Shown here: piece after piece, positions 52,551 through 60,520 of the stretch
How the letters are laid out: every line of letters starts with the position of its first letter
Position numbering within the stretch: the stretch's first letter is position 1
NCBI RefSeq assembly: GCF_001280425.1
Contig: NZ_LIUF01000001.1
Coordinates: 958,501-1,022,500 of the forward strand
Direction of reading: 5' to 3'
DNA from: Haloarcula rubripromontorii
Lineage (GTDB): Archaea; Halobacteriota; Halobacteria; Halobacteriales; Haloarculaceae
DNA length: 64,000 bases
Notes under the pieces: model-generated
What the model was told of the DNA's origin: nothing
Seen by the model: the letters and a program-made list of their open reading frames with translations, nothing else
The model's database searches: none
Position numbers and translations under genes: made by a program

Positions 52551-53207
52551 TTACACACCCGCTAAAAGCACCTGTCGCAGCGACGCGGCGTCGTCTGCGA
52601 TCTCGTGGACCATCGACAGATCCGTCTCGTCGCCGTCGCCGCGGAACCCGACGGTCGTCATTCCGGCGGCGACGGCAGCGCGTGCGCCCGCGGTGGAATC
52701 CTCGACGGCCCAGCAGTCCTCGGGCGCAACGCCCAGTTCTGCCGCGCCCTGCTCGTAGATGTCTGGCTCCGGCTTACCGGGGCCGTCGATGTCATTTGCG
52801 CTGATGGCGACATCGAACTTCGAGAGGAGGTCGAAGCGCTCGTCGGCCACGTCGATCCAGGCCCACGGTGCGGAGGTCGTCAGCGCCAGTGCCACGCCGG
52901 CGTCTCGCAGGTCGTCGAGCAGTGCGTGTGCCCCATCGAGGAACGTCGCCTCGTTGGCGTAGATCCGCTCGCCGTGCTCCTCGAACAGCCCCTCGAAAAC
53001 CTCGCGGCTGATTTCGAGGTCGTACTCTGCGTTCAGGTCCGGATACACCTCTCGGTAGTTCCGGCCGGTAATCGCGGCCAGCGGGATGTCGTCGTTCGGT
53101 GCGGCCGTCGGCAGGATATCCTCGCGCTGGGCACGGACCCAGTGGTCTTCGGACTGGACGAGCACGCCGTCCATATCGAAACAGACCGCAGCAGGCGGTT
53201 CACTCAT
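52551..53207 (-). CDS. HAD superfamily phosphatase/phosphoglucomutase-like hydrolase
   Basis: 218 residues. Catalytic DxDG motif FDMDGVLVQSE (D11, D13), motif II TTSAP, motif III lysine in GKPEPD, motif IV EDSTAG. The helical cap between residues about 18 and 85 fits subfamily IA. ATG 53205-53207 is the first Met before the motif; a longer frame adds 17 residues without similarity. Substrate unknown, probably a small phosphorylated sugar or glycolate. Confidence 0.85.
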   Translation of the reverse strand: MSEPPAAVCFDMDGVLVQSEDHWVRAQREDILPTAAPNDDIPLAAITGRNYREVYPDLNAEYDLEISREVFEGLFEEHGERIYANEATFLDGAHALLDDLRDAGVALALTTSAPWAWIDVADERFDLLSKFDVAISANDIDGPGKPEPDIYEQGAAELGVAPEDCWAVEDSTAGARAAVAAGMTTVGFRGDGDETDLSMVHEIADDAASLRQVLLAGV

Positions 53208-53324
53208 TGCCTTGGTGTCACTCGGCGACGGCTTTGGCTGTTGTGACTCGGGCGGCACGACCGTGCTACGAAATCCCGCCCACCGACTGAGGATTTAAAT
53301 ACCGAAACCCGGACAGGTGAGTCC

Positions 53325-54047
53325 ATGCACGACGGAACCCGTGTGATCGCTGGTGAATGTACGACCGTTTTCGAGGGACCGCGCGAGCGAGAGCAGCGCG
53401 GCGACGTACTCGTCGTCGTCAAACCGGACAACACCGTTCTTGTTCACGACGCCGAAGGGTATCAACCGGTCGCGTGGCTCACACGCGCAGAAAGCGTCAC
53501 TATCGATAACGGAGCGGTGACCGCCCGCGACGGCGACGAACTCCTCCGGGTGGTCACCCACGAGGAACACGGCAGTGGCCGCTATCCGGCCTCGAACGCC
53601 GGCGTTCCGGTGCGCGACTGTCCCGACTGCGCTGGGACGCTGGTTCGCGCCCGTAGCGAGGTCACCTGTACCGGCTGTGACGCTGCATACGGGATTCCAA
53701 GCGACGCTGCAGTCACCGGCGGCCGCTGTGACGACTGCGGACTCCCGACGCTTCGGGTGGAACGCGGGCGGGCATTCGAACTGTGTCTCGACCGAGAGTG
53801 TGACTCACTGGACGACGCTGTCACCGCGGCCTTCGACCGCGAGTGGGGATGTCCTCACTGTGACGGCGACTTGCTGATTCTCCGCCGCGGCGGCCTGCTC
53901 GCCGGCTGTGAGCACTACCCTGACTGTGACACCGGTTTCTCCATGCCGTCCGGCGTCGTCGTCGGTAACTGTGACTGCGGCCTGCCGCTGTTCGAAACCG
54001 CTGGCGGCACGCGGTGTCTGGACAGTTCTTGCGCACAACGGGAGTGA
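53325..54047 (+). CDS. NucS N-terminal-like domain fused to four topoisomerase-type zinc ribbons
   Basis: A 240-residue protein. Residues 5-80 match the N-terminal DNA-binding/dimer domain of NucS (DVLVVVKPDNTVLVHDAEGYQPVAW parallels VMLKPDGAALVHTDEGQQPVNW at the nucS locus), but the RecB-like nuclease domain is absent. Residues 99-236 hold 16 cysteines in four C4 sets: 99/102/115/118, 135/138/154/159, 176/179/195/201 and 216/218/231/236. The third and fourth resemble topoisomerase I C4 fingers. Probably a single-strand or junction DNA-binding protein. It lies 82 bases before endA. Confidence 0.8.
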   Translation: MHDGTRVIAGECTTVFEGPREREQRGDVLVVVKPDNTVLVHDAEGYQPVAWLTRAESVTIDNGAVTARDGDELLRVVTHEEHGSGRYPASNAGVPVRDCPDCAGTLVRARSEVTCTGCDAAYGIPSDAAVTGGRCDDCGLPTLRVERGRAFELCLDRECDSLDDAVTAAFDREWGCPHCDGDLLILRRGGLLAGCEHYPDCDTGFSMPSGVVVGNCDCGLPLFETAGGTRCLDSSCAQRE

Positions 54048-54129
54048 ATACTGACCCTCCGCACTCGTCCAACTTCGCTACCGGTTCGGACCCGCAGGGG
54101 CTTTGTCGCCGCGGGGGCCACGTCAGAGC

Positions 54130-55140
54130 ATGGAACTAACGCTCGACGGTGATGTCGTGCGGGCCGGCTACGAGGCGCGCGAGCGGTTCTATGACTCGCG
54201 CGGCTACGGCAAGGTCCGTAACGGCGACATCGACCTGGCCCCGGTGGAGGCCGCACACCTCCTCTACCGCGGGGATATCGAGAGCATCGACGGCATGGAC
54301 TTCCGGGCGTTCCTCGGATCGGCGGCCGTCTCCGAGGTCGAGTTCGCCGTCTACAAGGACCTCCGTGACCGCGGCTTCTACCTCACGCCAGCCCGTGAAG
54401 GGTGGGTCGACGACGCCGCAAGTACGGACTTCGTAGTCTACCCTCGCGGGAAAGGCCCGTGGGACAACGAGGTGGCCTACCGCGTCCGGGTCGTCGGCGA
54501 GCGCGACGCCGTCGACGCCGCGGCCCTAGGCGACTGCGTGCTGGCGGTCGTCGACGAGGAGAGCGAGGTCACCTACCTCGACACCGACCGGCGCGACGTT
54601 GAAGGAACCAGCGACGCTGTCGTCCCGGCAACGGAAGGGGAACTGCTCGGAGAGCGGGTGGTGTGCTGGGTACCGCCGGCGGAGCTGTACGAGCAGGCGT
54701 TCTACGGCCAGCAACTCGGCGATGACGGCGCAGTGCAGCTCTCCCTCGTTGAAGCCGCGTATCTCGCACAGGCGGGACTGCTCACGGTCGATGGCGGGGC
54801 CGAGGCCGTCGTCGAGCGCGGCCGCGAGGTCGAGGGAGACCGTTTTGACCGTCGACTAGCTGTCTATGCGGCCCTGCGAGCGAGCGGCGTCGCGCCGAAG
54901 ACCGGCTTCAAGTTCGGCGCGGACTTCCGGACCTACGCCGATGTCGAAAGTGCGGCGAACCTCGGGCACTCGGAGCTACTGGTGCGTGTGCTGCCGGCCG
55001 ACCACCGGTTCGAGCCGCGGGACCTCGCGCTGGACGTGCGTCTGGCTCACGGCGTCCGGAAGACAATGGTGTTCGCACTCACGACGGACGGCGGTGATGG
55101 CGATATCGAGTGGATCGCCGTCGAGCGACTGACGCCCTGA
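54130..55140 (+). CDS. endA: tRNA-intron endonuclease EndA
   Basis: A 336-residue splicing endonuclease of the long, internally duplicated type that works as a homodimer. The N-terminal repeat (about 1-165) lacks the catalytic triad. The C-terminal repeat carries Y269 (DFRTYAD), H280 (NLGHSELL) and K311 (GVRKTMVF). It cleaves bulge-helix-bulge motifs in pre-tRNA and pre-rRNA. ATG 54130 is preferred to the upstream in-frame start at 54103. trpS follows on the same strand. Confidence 0.95.
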   Translation: MELTLDGDVVRAGYEARERFYDSRGYGKVRNGDIDLAPVEAAHLLYRGDIESIDGMDFRAFLGSAAVSEVEFAVYKDLRDRGFYLTPAREGWVDDAASTDFVVYPRGKGPWDNEVAYRVRVVGERDAVDAAALGDCVLAVVDEESEVTYLDTDRRDVEGTSDAVVPATEGELLGERVVCWVPPAELYEQAFYGQQLGDDGAVQLSLVEAAYLAQAGLLTVDGGAEAVVERGREVEGDRFDRRLAVYAALRASGVAPKTGFKFGADFRTYADVESAANLGHSELLVRVLPADHRFEPRDLALDVRLAHGVRKTMVFALTTDGGDGDIEWIAVERLTP

Positions 55141-55270
55141 GCCGGCCGGGTGTCGCGGTCGGTCAGTGGGTGTCTGCTCGTCGGTCCGTCGGCGCACGGA
55201 AACGAACCCTTTTTGCGCCGACCGGGACCAAAACACCTGTAACGTGGCTCACCGCGAGCCGACCACAGCT

Positions 55271-56920
55271 ATGACAACGGACGACTCCCACCACGACGAC
55301 GCATCGCCCGACGAGGACCGCCGCCAGTCGGGCGGAGCGTGGCGGGAGCCTGACGCCCCCTCCGGCGACGACCCAGTGCTACCGGACGGCGGCACCGAGG
55401 CCGAAGGGGCCGACGAAGCGACGCTCGACCCGTGGGGCTCCTCGACGATCGCCGACTACCGCAAGCTGTTCGAGCAGTTCGGCATCGAGGAGTTCGACGA
55501 GGTGCTTCCCGAAGTCCCCAATCCGCACTACCTGATGCGCCGGGGCGTCATCTTCGGCCACCGAGACTACCGACCGGTCGCCGAAGCCATGCGCAACGAC
55601 GACCCCTTCGCCGCGCTGTCGGGGTTCATGCCGACCGGCGACCCACACATCGGCCACAAGCTCGTCTTCGACGAGATCATCTGGCATCAACAGCAGGGCG
55701 GGGACGCACACGCGCTCATCGCCGACCTCGAAGCCCACAGCGCCCGCGGGCTGTCGTGGGACGAAATCGACGAGCACGCGACGGACTACGTCCTCTCGCT
55801 GCTTGCACTGGGCTTTGACCCAGACGAGGGGACGCTGTACCGCCAGTCCGACAACCGTGAGGTGCAGGACCTCGCCTTTGAACTCGGGGCCGAGGCGAAC
55901 TTCTCGGAGCTGCAGGCCATCTACGACTTCGACGGCGAGACCGACATTTCCCATATGCAGTCAGTCGTCACGCAGATGGCTGACATCCTCTATCCGCAAC
56001 TGGACGGGCCCAAGCCGACGGTCATCCCCGTCGGCCCGGACCAGGACCCGCACATGCGGCTGGCGCGGGACCTCGCCGCCCGGATGCGGTTTTTCGGCGT
56101 GACGGAGGCGTTCGCCAGTTTCGAGGCCGACGGAGTCGAGCGGACACTGCTCCGACAGGCCTACGACGCCCGTGAGGACTACGCCGAGGACGCCGACCGA
56201 CCGCGGTGTGGCGAGGCTGCCAACTGGCTGCGCGACCACCAGCCAGCGCCCGCCGACGCTCGCGATTCCGTCGTCGCGAAACTCGACGAGGCCGGGAAGG
56301 AACCGCTCCGACCGCGGGTTCGGTTCCTCGACCGTAACGCCACTGAGGGGGCCTTCGAGGCACTCATCGAGGCCATCGACGGCGAGAAGCGAGTGTACGA
56401 CGAGCACATCGACACCTTCGACCTCGACCACGCAGAGGCCGAGGAACTGGCCCGGCAGGTCGAACTCGACACCGGCGGCTACGGCTTCCAGCCGCCGTCG
56501 TCCATCTACCACCGGTTTATGACTGGACTCACCGGCGGGAAAATGTCCTCGTCGATTCCGGCCTCCCACATCTCGCTGCTTGACGACCCGGAGGACGGCT
56601 ACGACAAGGTCAAATCGGCGACCACTGGCGGCCGCTCCACAGCCGAGGAACAGCGCGAGAAGGGCGGGAAAGCCGACGAGTGTCCGGTGTATGAACTGTA
56701 CGCGTATCTGCTCTCGGGCGACGACGACGAATTCGCCAAAGAAGTATACGACGAGTGTGTCGGCGGCGAACGTCTCTGTGGCGGCTGCAAGGAACAGGCT
56801 GCCGAACTGATGGAACAGTTCCTCGAAGAGCATCAGGAGAAACGTGCAGAGTGGGAAGACAGGCTCGACGAACTCGACATCGACCTCGACTCCGACCGCG
56901 CGCCGACAAGCGCGGACTGA
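55271..56920 (+). CDS. trpS: Tryptophanyl-tRNA synthetase
   Basis: 549 residues from ATG 55271; GTG 55244 in frame is also possible and would fit a leaderless start after a CCTTTTTGC box. The class I signature HIGH is at about 126-129 (GDPHIGHKLV), and KMSSS near 424 (GGKMSSS). A 45-residue acidic N-terminal extension and a long insertion make it larger than the usual 330-430 residues, as in other haloarchaea. A cysteine pair near the C-terminus (ECVGGERLCGGCKE) could bind zinc. It lies after endA on the same strand. Confidence 0.94.
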   Translation: MTTDDSHHDDASPDEDRRQSGGAWREPDAPSGDDPVLPDGGTEAEGADEATLDPWGSSTIADYRKLFEQFGIEEFDEVLPEVPNPHYLMRRGVIFGHRDYRPVAEAMRNDDPFAALSGFMPTGDPHIGHKLVFDEIIWHQQQGGDAHALIADLEAHSARGLSWDEIDEHATDYVLSLLALGFDPDEGTLYRQSDNREVQDLAFELGAEANFSELQAIYDFDGETDISHMQSVVTQMADILYPQLDGPKPTVIPVGPDQDPHMRLARDLAARMRFFGVTEAFASFEADGVERTLLRQAYDAREDYAEDADRPRCGEAANWLRDHQPAPADARDSVVAKLDEAGKEPLRPRVRFLDRNATEGAFEALIEAIDGEKRVYDEHIDTFDLDHAEAEELARQVELDTGGYGFQPPSSIYHRFMTGLTGGKMSSSIPASHISLLDDPEDGYDKVKSATTGGRSTAEEQREKGGKADECPVYELYAYLLSGDDDEFAKEVYDECVGGERLCGGCKEQAAELMEQFLEEHQEKRAEWEDRLDELDIDLDSDRAPTSAD

Positions 56921-56967
56921 GTCCCGGGCCGCCACAGCCTGTTTCGTGTCGAGACGGGCACACGCAT

Positions 56968-57001
56968 AACGTTTATATCTGCCAGTCACAACCGCTCAGA
57001 C
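56968..57001 (+). promoter_or_regulatory. TATA box of the pheST leader transcript
   Basis: AACGTTTATATC, with TTTATA at 56972-56977, is centred 27 bases before ATG 57002 and 222 bases before the pheS ATG at 57197. Transcription is therefore expected to begin at the leader ORF, leaving pheS with a leader of about 195 nt. Confidence 0.65.
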
Positions 57002-57082
57002 ATGGCACCCGAATCCCATCGTGCCGGCGTCGTTCGCCAGCCATCCGACAGACAGGGGTTCGGCTTCTTCTGCACTGCCTGA
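57002..57082 (+). CDS. Candidate phenylalanine-rich leader peptide of pheST
   Basis: A 26-codon ORF, ATG 57002 to TGA 57080-57082, starting MAPESHRAGVV and ending GFGFFCTA. Codons 20, 22 and 23 are Phe (TTC at 57059, 57065 and 57068), 3 of the last 7 sense codons, and the first two-thirds contain none. The TATA spacing makes the ATG the expected leaderless start. The peptide is followed by the pheS reading frame after 114 nt that can fold into competing hairpins. By analogy with the E. coli pheST leader it may sense Phe-tRNA by ribosome stalling. This is inference from sequence; I know of no characterised archaeal homologue. Confidence 0.55.
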   Translation: MAPESHRAGVVRQPSDRQGFGFFCTA

Positions 57083-57171
57083 CCGCGTGTGGACTCTGAC
57101 AGCGTCGAGAGGCGTGGTCGGACGAAACCGCGAGCAGGAAGTGAGAACCGTTAACTGAGCGACCCGCGGTT
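57081..57171 (+). promoter_or_regulatory. Competing stem-loops of the pheST leader (attenuator-like)
   Basis: Four segments: (1) GACCGCG 57081-57087, (2) CGTGGTC 57113-57119, (3) AACCGCG 57126-57132, (4) CGCGGTT 57165-57171. 1:2 pairs over 7 bp (one G-U), 3:4 over 7 bp perfectly, and 2:3 over 6 bp (one G-U). Thus 1:2 plus 3:4 and 2:3 are mutually exclusive. No T-run follows segment 4, so control of pheS translation is as possible as transcription termination. Confidence 0.4.
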
Positions 57172-57196
57172 ATCACCACAAGACCGAGACACCCGT

Positions 57197-58708
57197 ATGA
57201 AACGACCACAGGCACAGGTGGCCGTCCTGCAGGCCGCCGACGCACAGGATGACAGGCGTATCGATGACGTGGCTGCGGAGGCTGACCTCAAGCCAGAAGC
57301 AGCCACCAGAGCGGCGTTCGAACTCGAAGCCGACGGACTGGTGTCCGTCGCCGAGGAGACGCTGGAACATTACGAACTCACCGAGGAGGGCGAGACGTAC
57401 GTCCGCGAGAGCCTGCCCGAACAGGACCTCTACGAGGCCGCTATCGACGCCGGCGCGGCCGACGGCCCAGTCCAGATGGGGCAGGTCATCGGCGCGTCCG
57501 GTCTCGAAGGCGGCGCGGTCGATATCGCACTCTCGAACTACGCCCGCAAGGCCTACGGTGAGATCGACAGCGGCGAGATCACGGCTAATCCTGACGCTGC
57601 CCCCGGATCTGACCCCGAGATGCTGGCGCTGGAGGCCGTCGCAGACGGCCACGTCGAAGACGCCGACGCGGACGCACTCGACCAACTCGAACGGCGCGGT
57701 CTCATCGATGTGCGCGAGGAGACCGTCCGCTCGGTCCAACTCACCGACGACGGCGTCACCGCGCTGATGGAGGGCGTCGACGCCGCCGAGACGGTCGACC
57801 AGCTCACCCCGGAGCTGCTTACCAGCGGCGAGTGGGAGGACGTTGCGTTCACCGAGTACAACGTCGCGGCCGACGCCGAGGACGTGAGCCACGGCAAGGA
57901 GCATATTCTCCGCCAGACGGCCAACCGCGTGAAGGACACGCTCGTCGGCATGGGCTTCTCCGAGATGGAAGGCCCCCACGCTGACGCCCAGTTCTGGATC
58001 AACGACTGCCTGTTCATGCCACAGGACCACCCGGCCCGGACCCACTGGGACCAGTTCGCGCTGGAACAGCCCGAGGAAATCGGCGAGCTCCCGGCGGACC
58101 TCGTCGAACGGGTCCGCTCAGCGCATAAAGAGGGCGTCGGCCCCGACGGCGAGGGGTATCACTCGCCATGGACCGAGGATATCGCCCGCGGGATGGACCT
58201 GCGGGGCCATACCACCTCGCTGTCGATGCGCTATCTCTCGGGCCATCAGGTCGGAGAGCTGGACCCGCCCGAACGCTACTTCAGCGTCGAGAAGGTGTAC
58301 CGCAACGACACGCTCGACCCGACGCACCTGCTTGAGTTCTTCCAGATAGAGGGGTGGGTGATGGCCGAGGACCTCTCCGTGCGGGACCTGATGGGGACGT
58401 TCACGGAGTTCTACGAGCAGTTCGGCATCACCGACCTGGAGTTCAAGCCCCACTACAACCCCTACACGGAGCCGAGCTTCGAACTGTTTGGCACCCACCC
58501 CGAGACCGGCGAGGTCGTCGAGGTCGGCAACTCCGGTATCTTCCGCGACGAGGTGCTCACGCCGCTGGGCGTCGACTGCGACGTGATGGCGTGGGGCCTC
58601 TCGCTCGAACGACTACTCATGCTCATGTACGGCTTCGAGGACATCCGCGACGTGCACGGGACGCTGTGTGACCTTGAACTGCTGCGGGAGACGGAGGTGA
58701 TGCGCTGA
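57197..58708 (+). CDS. pheS: Phenylalanyl-tRNA synthetase alpha subunit
   Basis: A 503-residue class II synthetase subunit of the archaeal/eukaryotic type. N-terminal winged-helix DNA/tRNA-binding-like repeats (about 1-210) precede the catalytic core, with motif 2 in VEKVYRNDTLDPTHLLEFFQIEGW and motif 3 GLSLERLLMLMYG at the C-terminus. Phe-binding segments FKPHYNPYTEPSFELF and VEVGNSGIFRDEV are present. It overlaps pheT by 1 base (TGATG). The long upstream leader with a Phe-rich ORF suggests regulation by phenylalanine supply. Confidence 0.96.
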   Translation: MKRPQAQVAVLQAADAQDDRRIDDVAAEADLKPEAATRAAFELEADGLVSVAEETLEHYELTEEGETYVRESLPEQDLYEAAIDAGAADGPVQMGQVIGASGLEGGAVDIALSNYARKAYGEIDSGEITANPDAAPGSDPEMLALEAVADGHVEDADADALDQLERRGLIDVREETVRSVQLTDDGVTALMEGVDAAETVDQLTPELLTSGEWEDVAFTEYNVAADAEDVSHGKEHILRQTANRVKDTLVGMGFSEMEGPHADAQFWINDCLFMPQDHPARTHWDQFALEQPEEIGELPADLVERVRSAHKEGVGPDGEGYHSPWTEDIARGMDLRGHTTSLSMRYLSGHQVGELDPPERYFSVEKVYRNDTLDPTHLLEFFQIEGWVMAEDLSVRDLMGTFTEFYEQFGITDLEFKPHYNPYTEPSFELFGTHPETGEVVEVGNSGIFRDEVLTPLGVDCDVMAWGLSLERLLMLMYGFEDIRDVHGTLCDLELLRETEVMR

Positions 58709-60483
58709 TGCCGGTCGTTGATGTCGACCCCGACGAACTGCGGTATCTGACCGGCCACGACGAGAAAGACGACGACGAACTCAAATCGGACCTGTTCAAC
58801 CTTGGCCTCGAATTCGAGGGTTGGACCGAGGACGACGAGTTCCAACTGGAGTTCGCGCCCGATAGACTGGACCGCCTCTCCGTCGAGGGGGTCGCACGGT
58901 CGCTGCGCTACCACTACGGCGACGACCGTGGGGTCGAGATTCCCAACACGAACAGCGCCGATTGGACCATCGAGGTCGAGGACCAGCCCGATGAACGCCC
59001 CTACGTCACCGGCGCCGTCGTCCGCGGCCTGGACATGGACGAGGCCGCGCTGGAATCGCTCATCCAACTGCAGGAGAAGCTCCACGCGACGATGGGGCGC
59101 AAGCGGGCGAAAGGCGCGATTGGGGTTCACGACCTCACGATGCTGAAAGGCGATTCGGTCACGGACGAGACGGGCAAGTCCATCACCTACACCAGCGCCG
59201 ATCCCGACGAGGCGACGTTCGTCCCGCTGGACGCCGATGCAGAGATGACCCCCAGTGAGGTCATGGCTTCTCACGAGACCGGCCAGACATACGGCGACCT
59301 CGTGGCCGACTTCGACCGCGTGCCGGCCATCTACGACGCCATCGGGCTGTTCTCGTTCCCGCCGGTCATCAACGGCCGCCGGACCGAGGTCAGCGTCGAC
59401 TCCCGGGACCTGTTCATCGAGATGACCGGGACCGACCAGTGGACCATCGACCACATGTGCAACATCGTCTGCTACGCCCTCGCCGCCCGCGGCGGGCAGG
59501 TCGAGAAGGTCGACGTGTCCTACGCCGACGACGCGCCCGGCGAGTACGCTGGCAAGACCCTGGAGCGTCCGGACTTCTCGGTGCGGGCGAAGACGGTCAC
59601 GCACGACCGCATCGAGTCCATCCTCGGCGTCTCGCTCGACAGCCGCGAGGTCGTCGACTACGCCGAGCGCGCCGGCCTCGACGCCACCGAGACCGAAACC
59701 GACGACGGCACGGCCTACGAGGTAGAGATTCCGCCCTACCGCGTCGACGTCATCCACCCGCAGGACGTCATCGACGACATCGGCCGGGCGCTCGGGTTCA
59801 ACAGCCTCGAACCGACCTATCCCGACGTGTCGACGGTCGGCGGCCGCCACGAGCGGTCCAGGCTGGAGGACGCCGCCCGCAACGCCCTGGTCGGCCTGGG
59901 CTTCGAGGACCTGCTGAACTTCCACATGATAAACGAGGTCGAGAACTTCGAGCGGATGGGGTTGTCGGTCCCACGGACCGACGAACAGGCGAGCGGTGGT
60001 AACCGCGAGCAGGCCGCCGACGCCGTCGGCCAGGCTGACCCGGTCACCATCCAGGAGCCCTACAGCGAGGACTACACCATCCTCCGGACGTGGGCGCTCC
60101 CCTCTATCATGATGGTGCTCGAAAACAACACCCACCGGAGCTACCCGCAGGACCTCGCTGAGATCGGGCTGGCCGCCGGGCTCGACGACTCGGAGAACAC
60201 CGGTGTCGCCGAACACCGCACCGTCGCCGCCGCGCTTGCACGTACAGATGCCTCCTACGAGGACGCGAAGGCCCGTCTGCAGGCGCTGGCCGAAGCGTTC
60301 GACAAGGACCTCGAAACGCCCCCGACCACGCATCCGTCGTTCATCGGCGGCCGCGCCGCCGAGGTCGTCCTCGACGGGGAGTCGGTCGGCGTCGTCGGTG
60401 AGATTCACCCGAAGGTACTCGTCGAACACGACCTGGAACTGCCGGTGGCGGCCTTCGAGTTCCGACTGGACGCGCTCGAATAA
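58708..60483 (+). CDS. pheT: Phenylalanyl-tRNA synthetase beta subunit
   Basis: A 591-residue archaeal-type PheT, shorter than bacterial beta (about 800) because it lacks the N-terminal tRNA-binding EMAP and C-terminal anticodon-binding domains. B3/B4 editing region at about 90-260, B5 domain in PDFSVRAKTVTHDRIESILGV, and a class II-like core near the end (YSEDYTILRTWALPSIMMVLENN, GVVGEIHPKVLVEHDLELPVAAFE). Its start lies in the pheS stop (TGATG) for coupled 1:1 synthesis of the alpha2beta2 enzyme. Confidence 0.96.
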   Translation: MPVVDVDPDELRYLTGHDEKDDDELKSDLFNLGLEFEGWTEDDEFQLEFAPDRLDRLSVEGVARSLRYHYGDDRGVEIPNTNSADWTIEVEDQPDERPYVTGAVVRGLDMDEAALESLIQLQEKLHATMGRKRAKGAIGVHDLTMLKGDSVTDETGKSITYTSADPDEATFVPLDADAEMTPSEVMASHETGQTYGDLVADFDRVPAIYDAIGLFSFPPVINGRRTEVSVDSRDLFIEMTGTDQWTIDHMCNIVCYALAARGGQVEKVDVSYADDAPGEYAGKTLERPDFSVRAKTVTHDRIESILGVSLDSREVVDYAERAGLDATETETDDGTAYEVEIPPYRVDVIHPQDVIDDIGRALGFNSLEPTYPDVSTVGGRHERSRLEDAARNALVGLGFEDLLNFHMINEVENFERMGLSVPRTDEQASGGNREQAADAVGQADPVTIQEPYSEDYTILRTWALPSIMMVLENNTHRSYPQDLAEIGLAAGLDDSENTGVAEHRTVAAALARTDASYEDAKARLQALAEAFDKDLETPPTTHPSFIGGRAAEVVLDGESVGVVGEIHPKVLVEHDLELPVAAFEFRLDALE

Positions 60484-60520
60484 CGCGAGCAAGCGTCGTA
60501 CGAACGGTTCTGCTTCTTCG

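Noticed and set aside
55141..55270. Possible tryptophan leader peptide before trpS
   Set aside because: No short ORF with Trp codons was found; the gap is explained by a TATA-like box and the trpS start.
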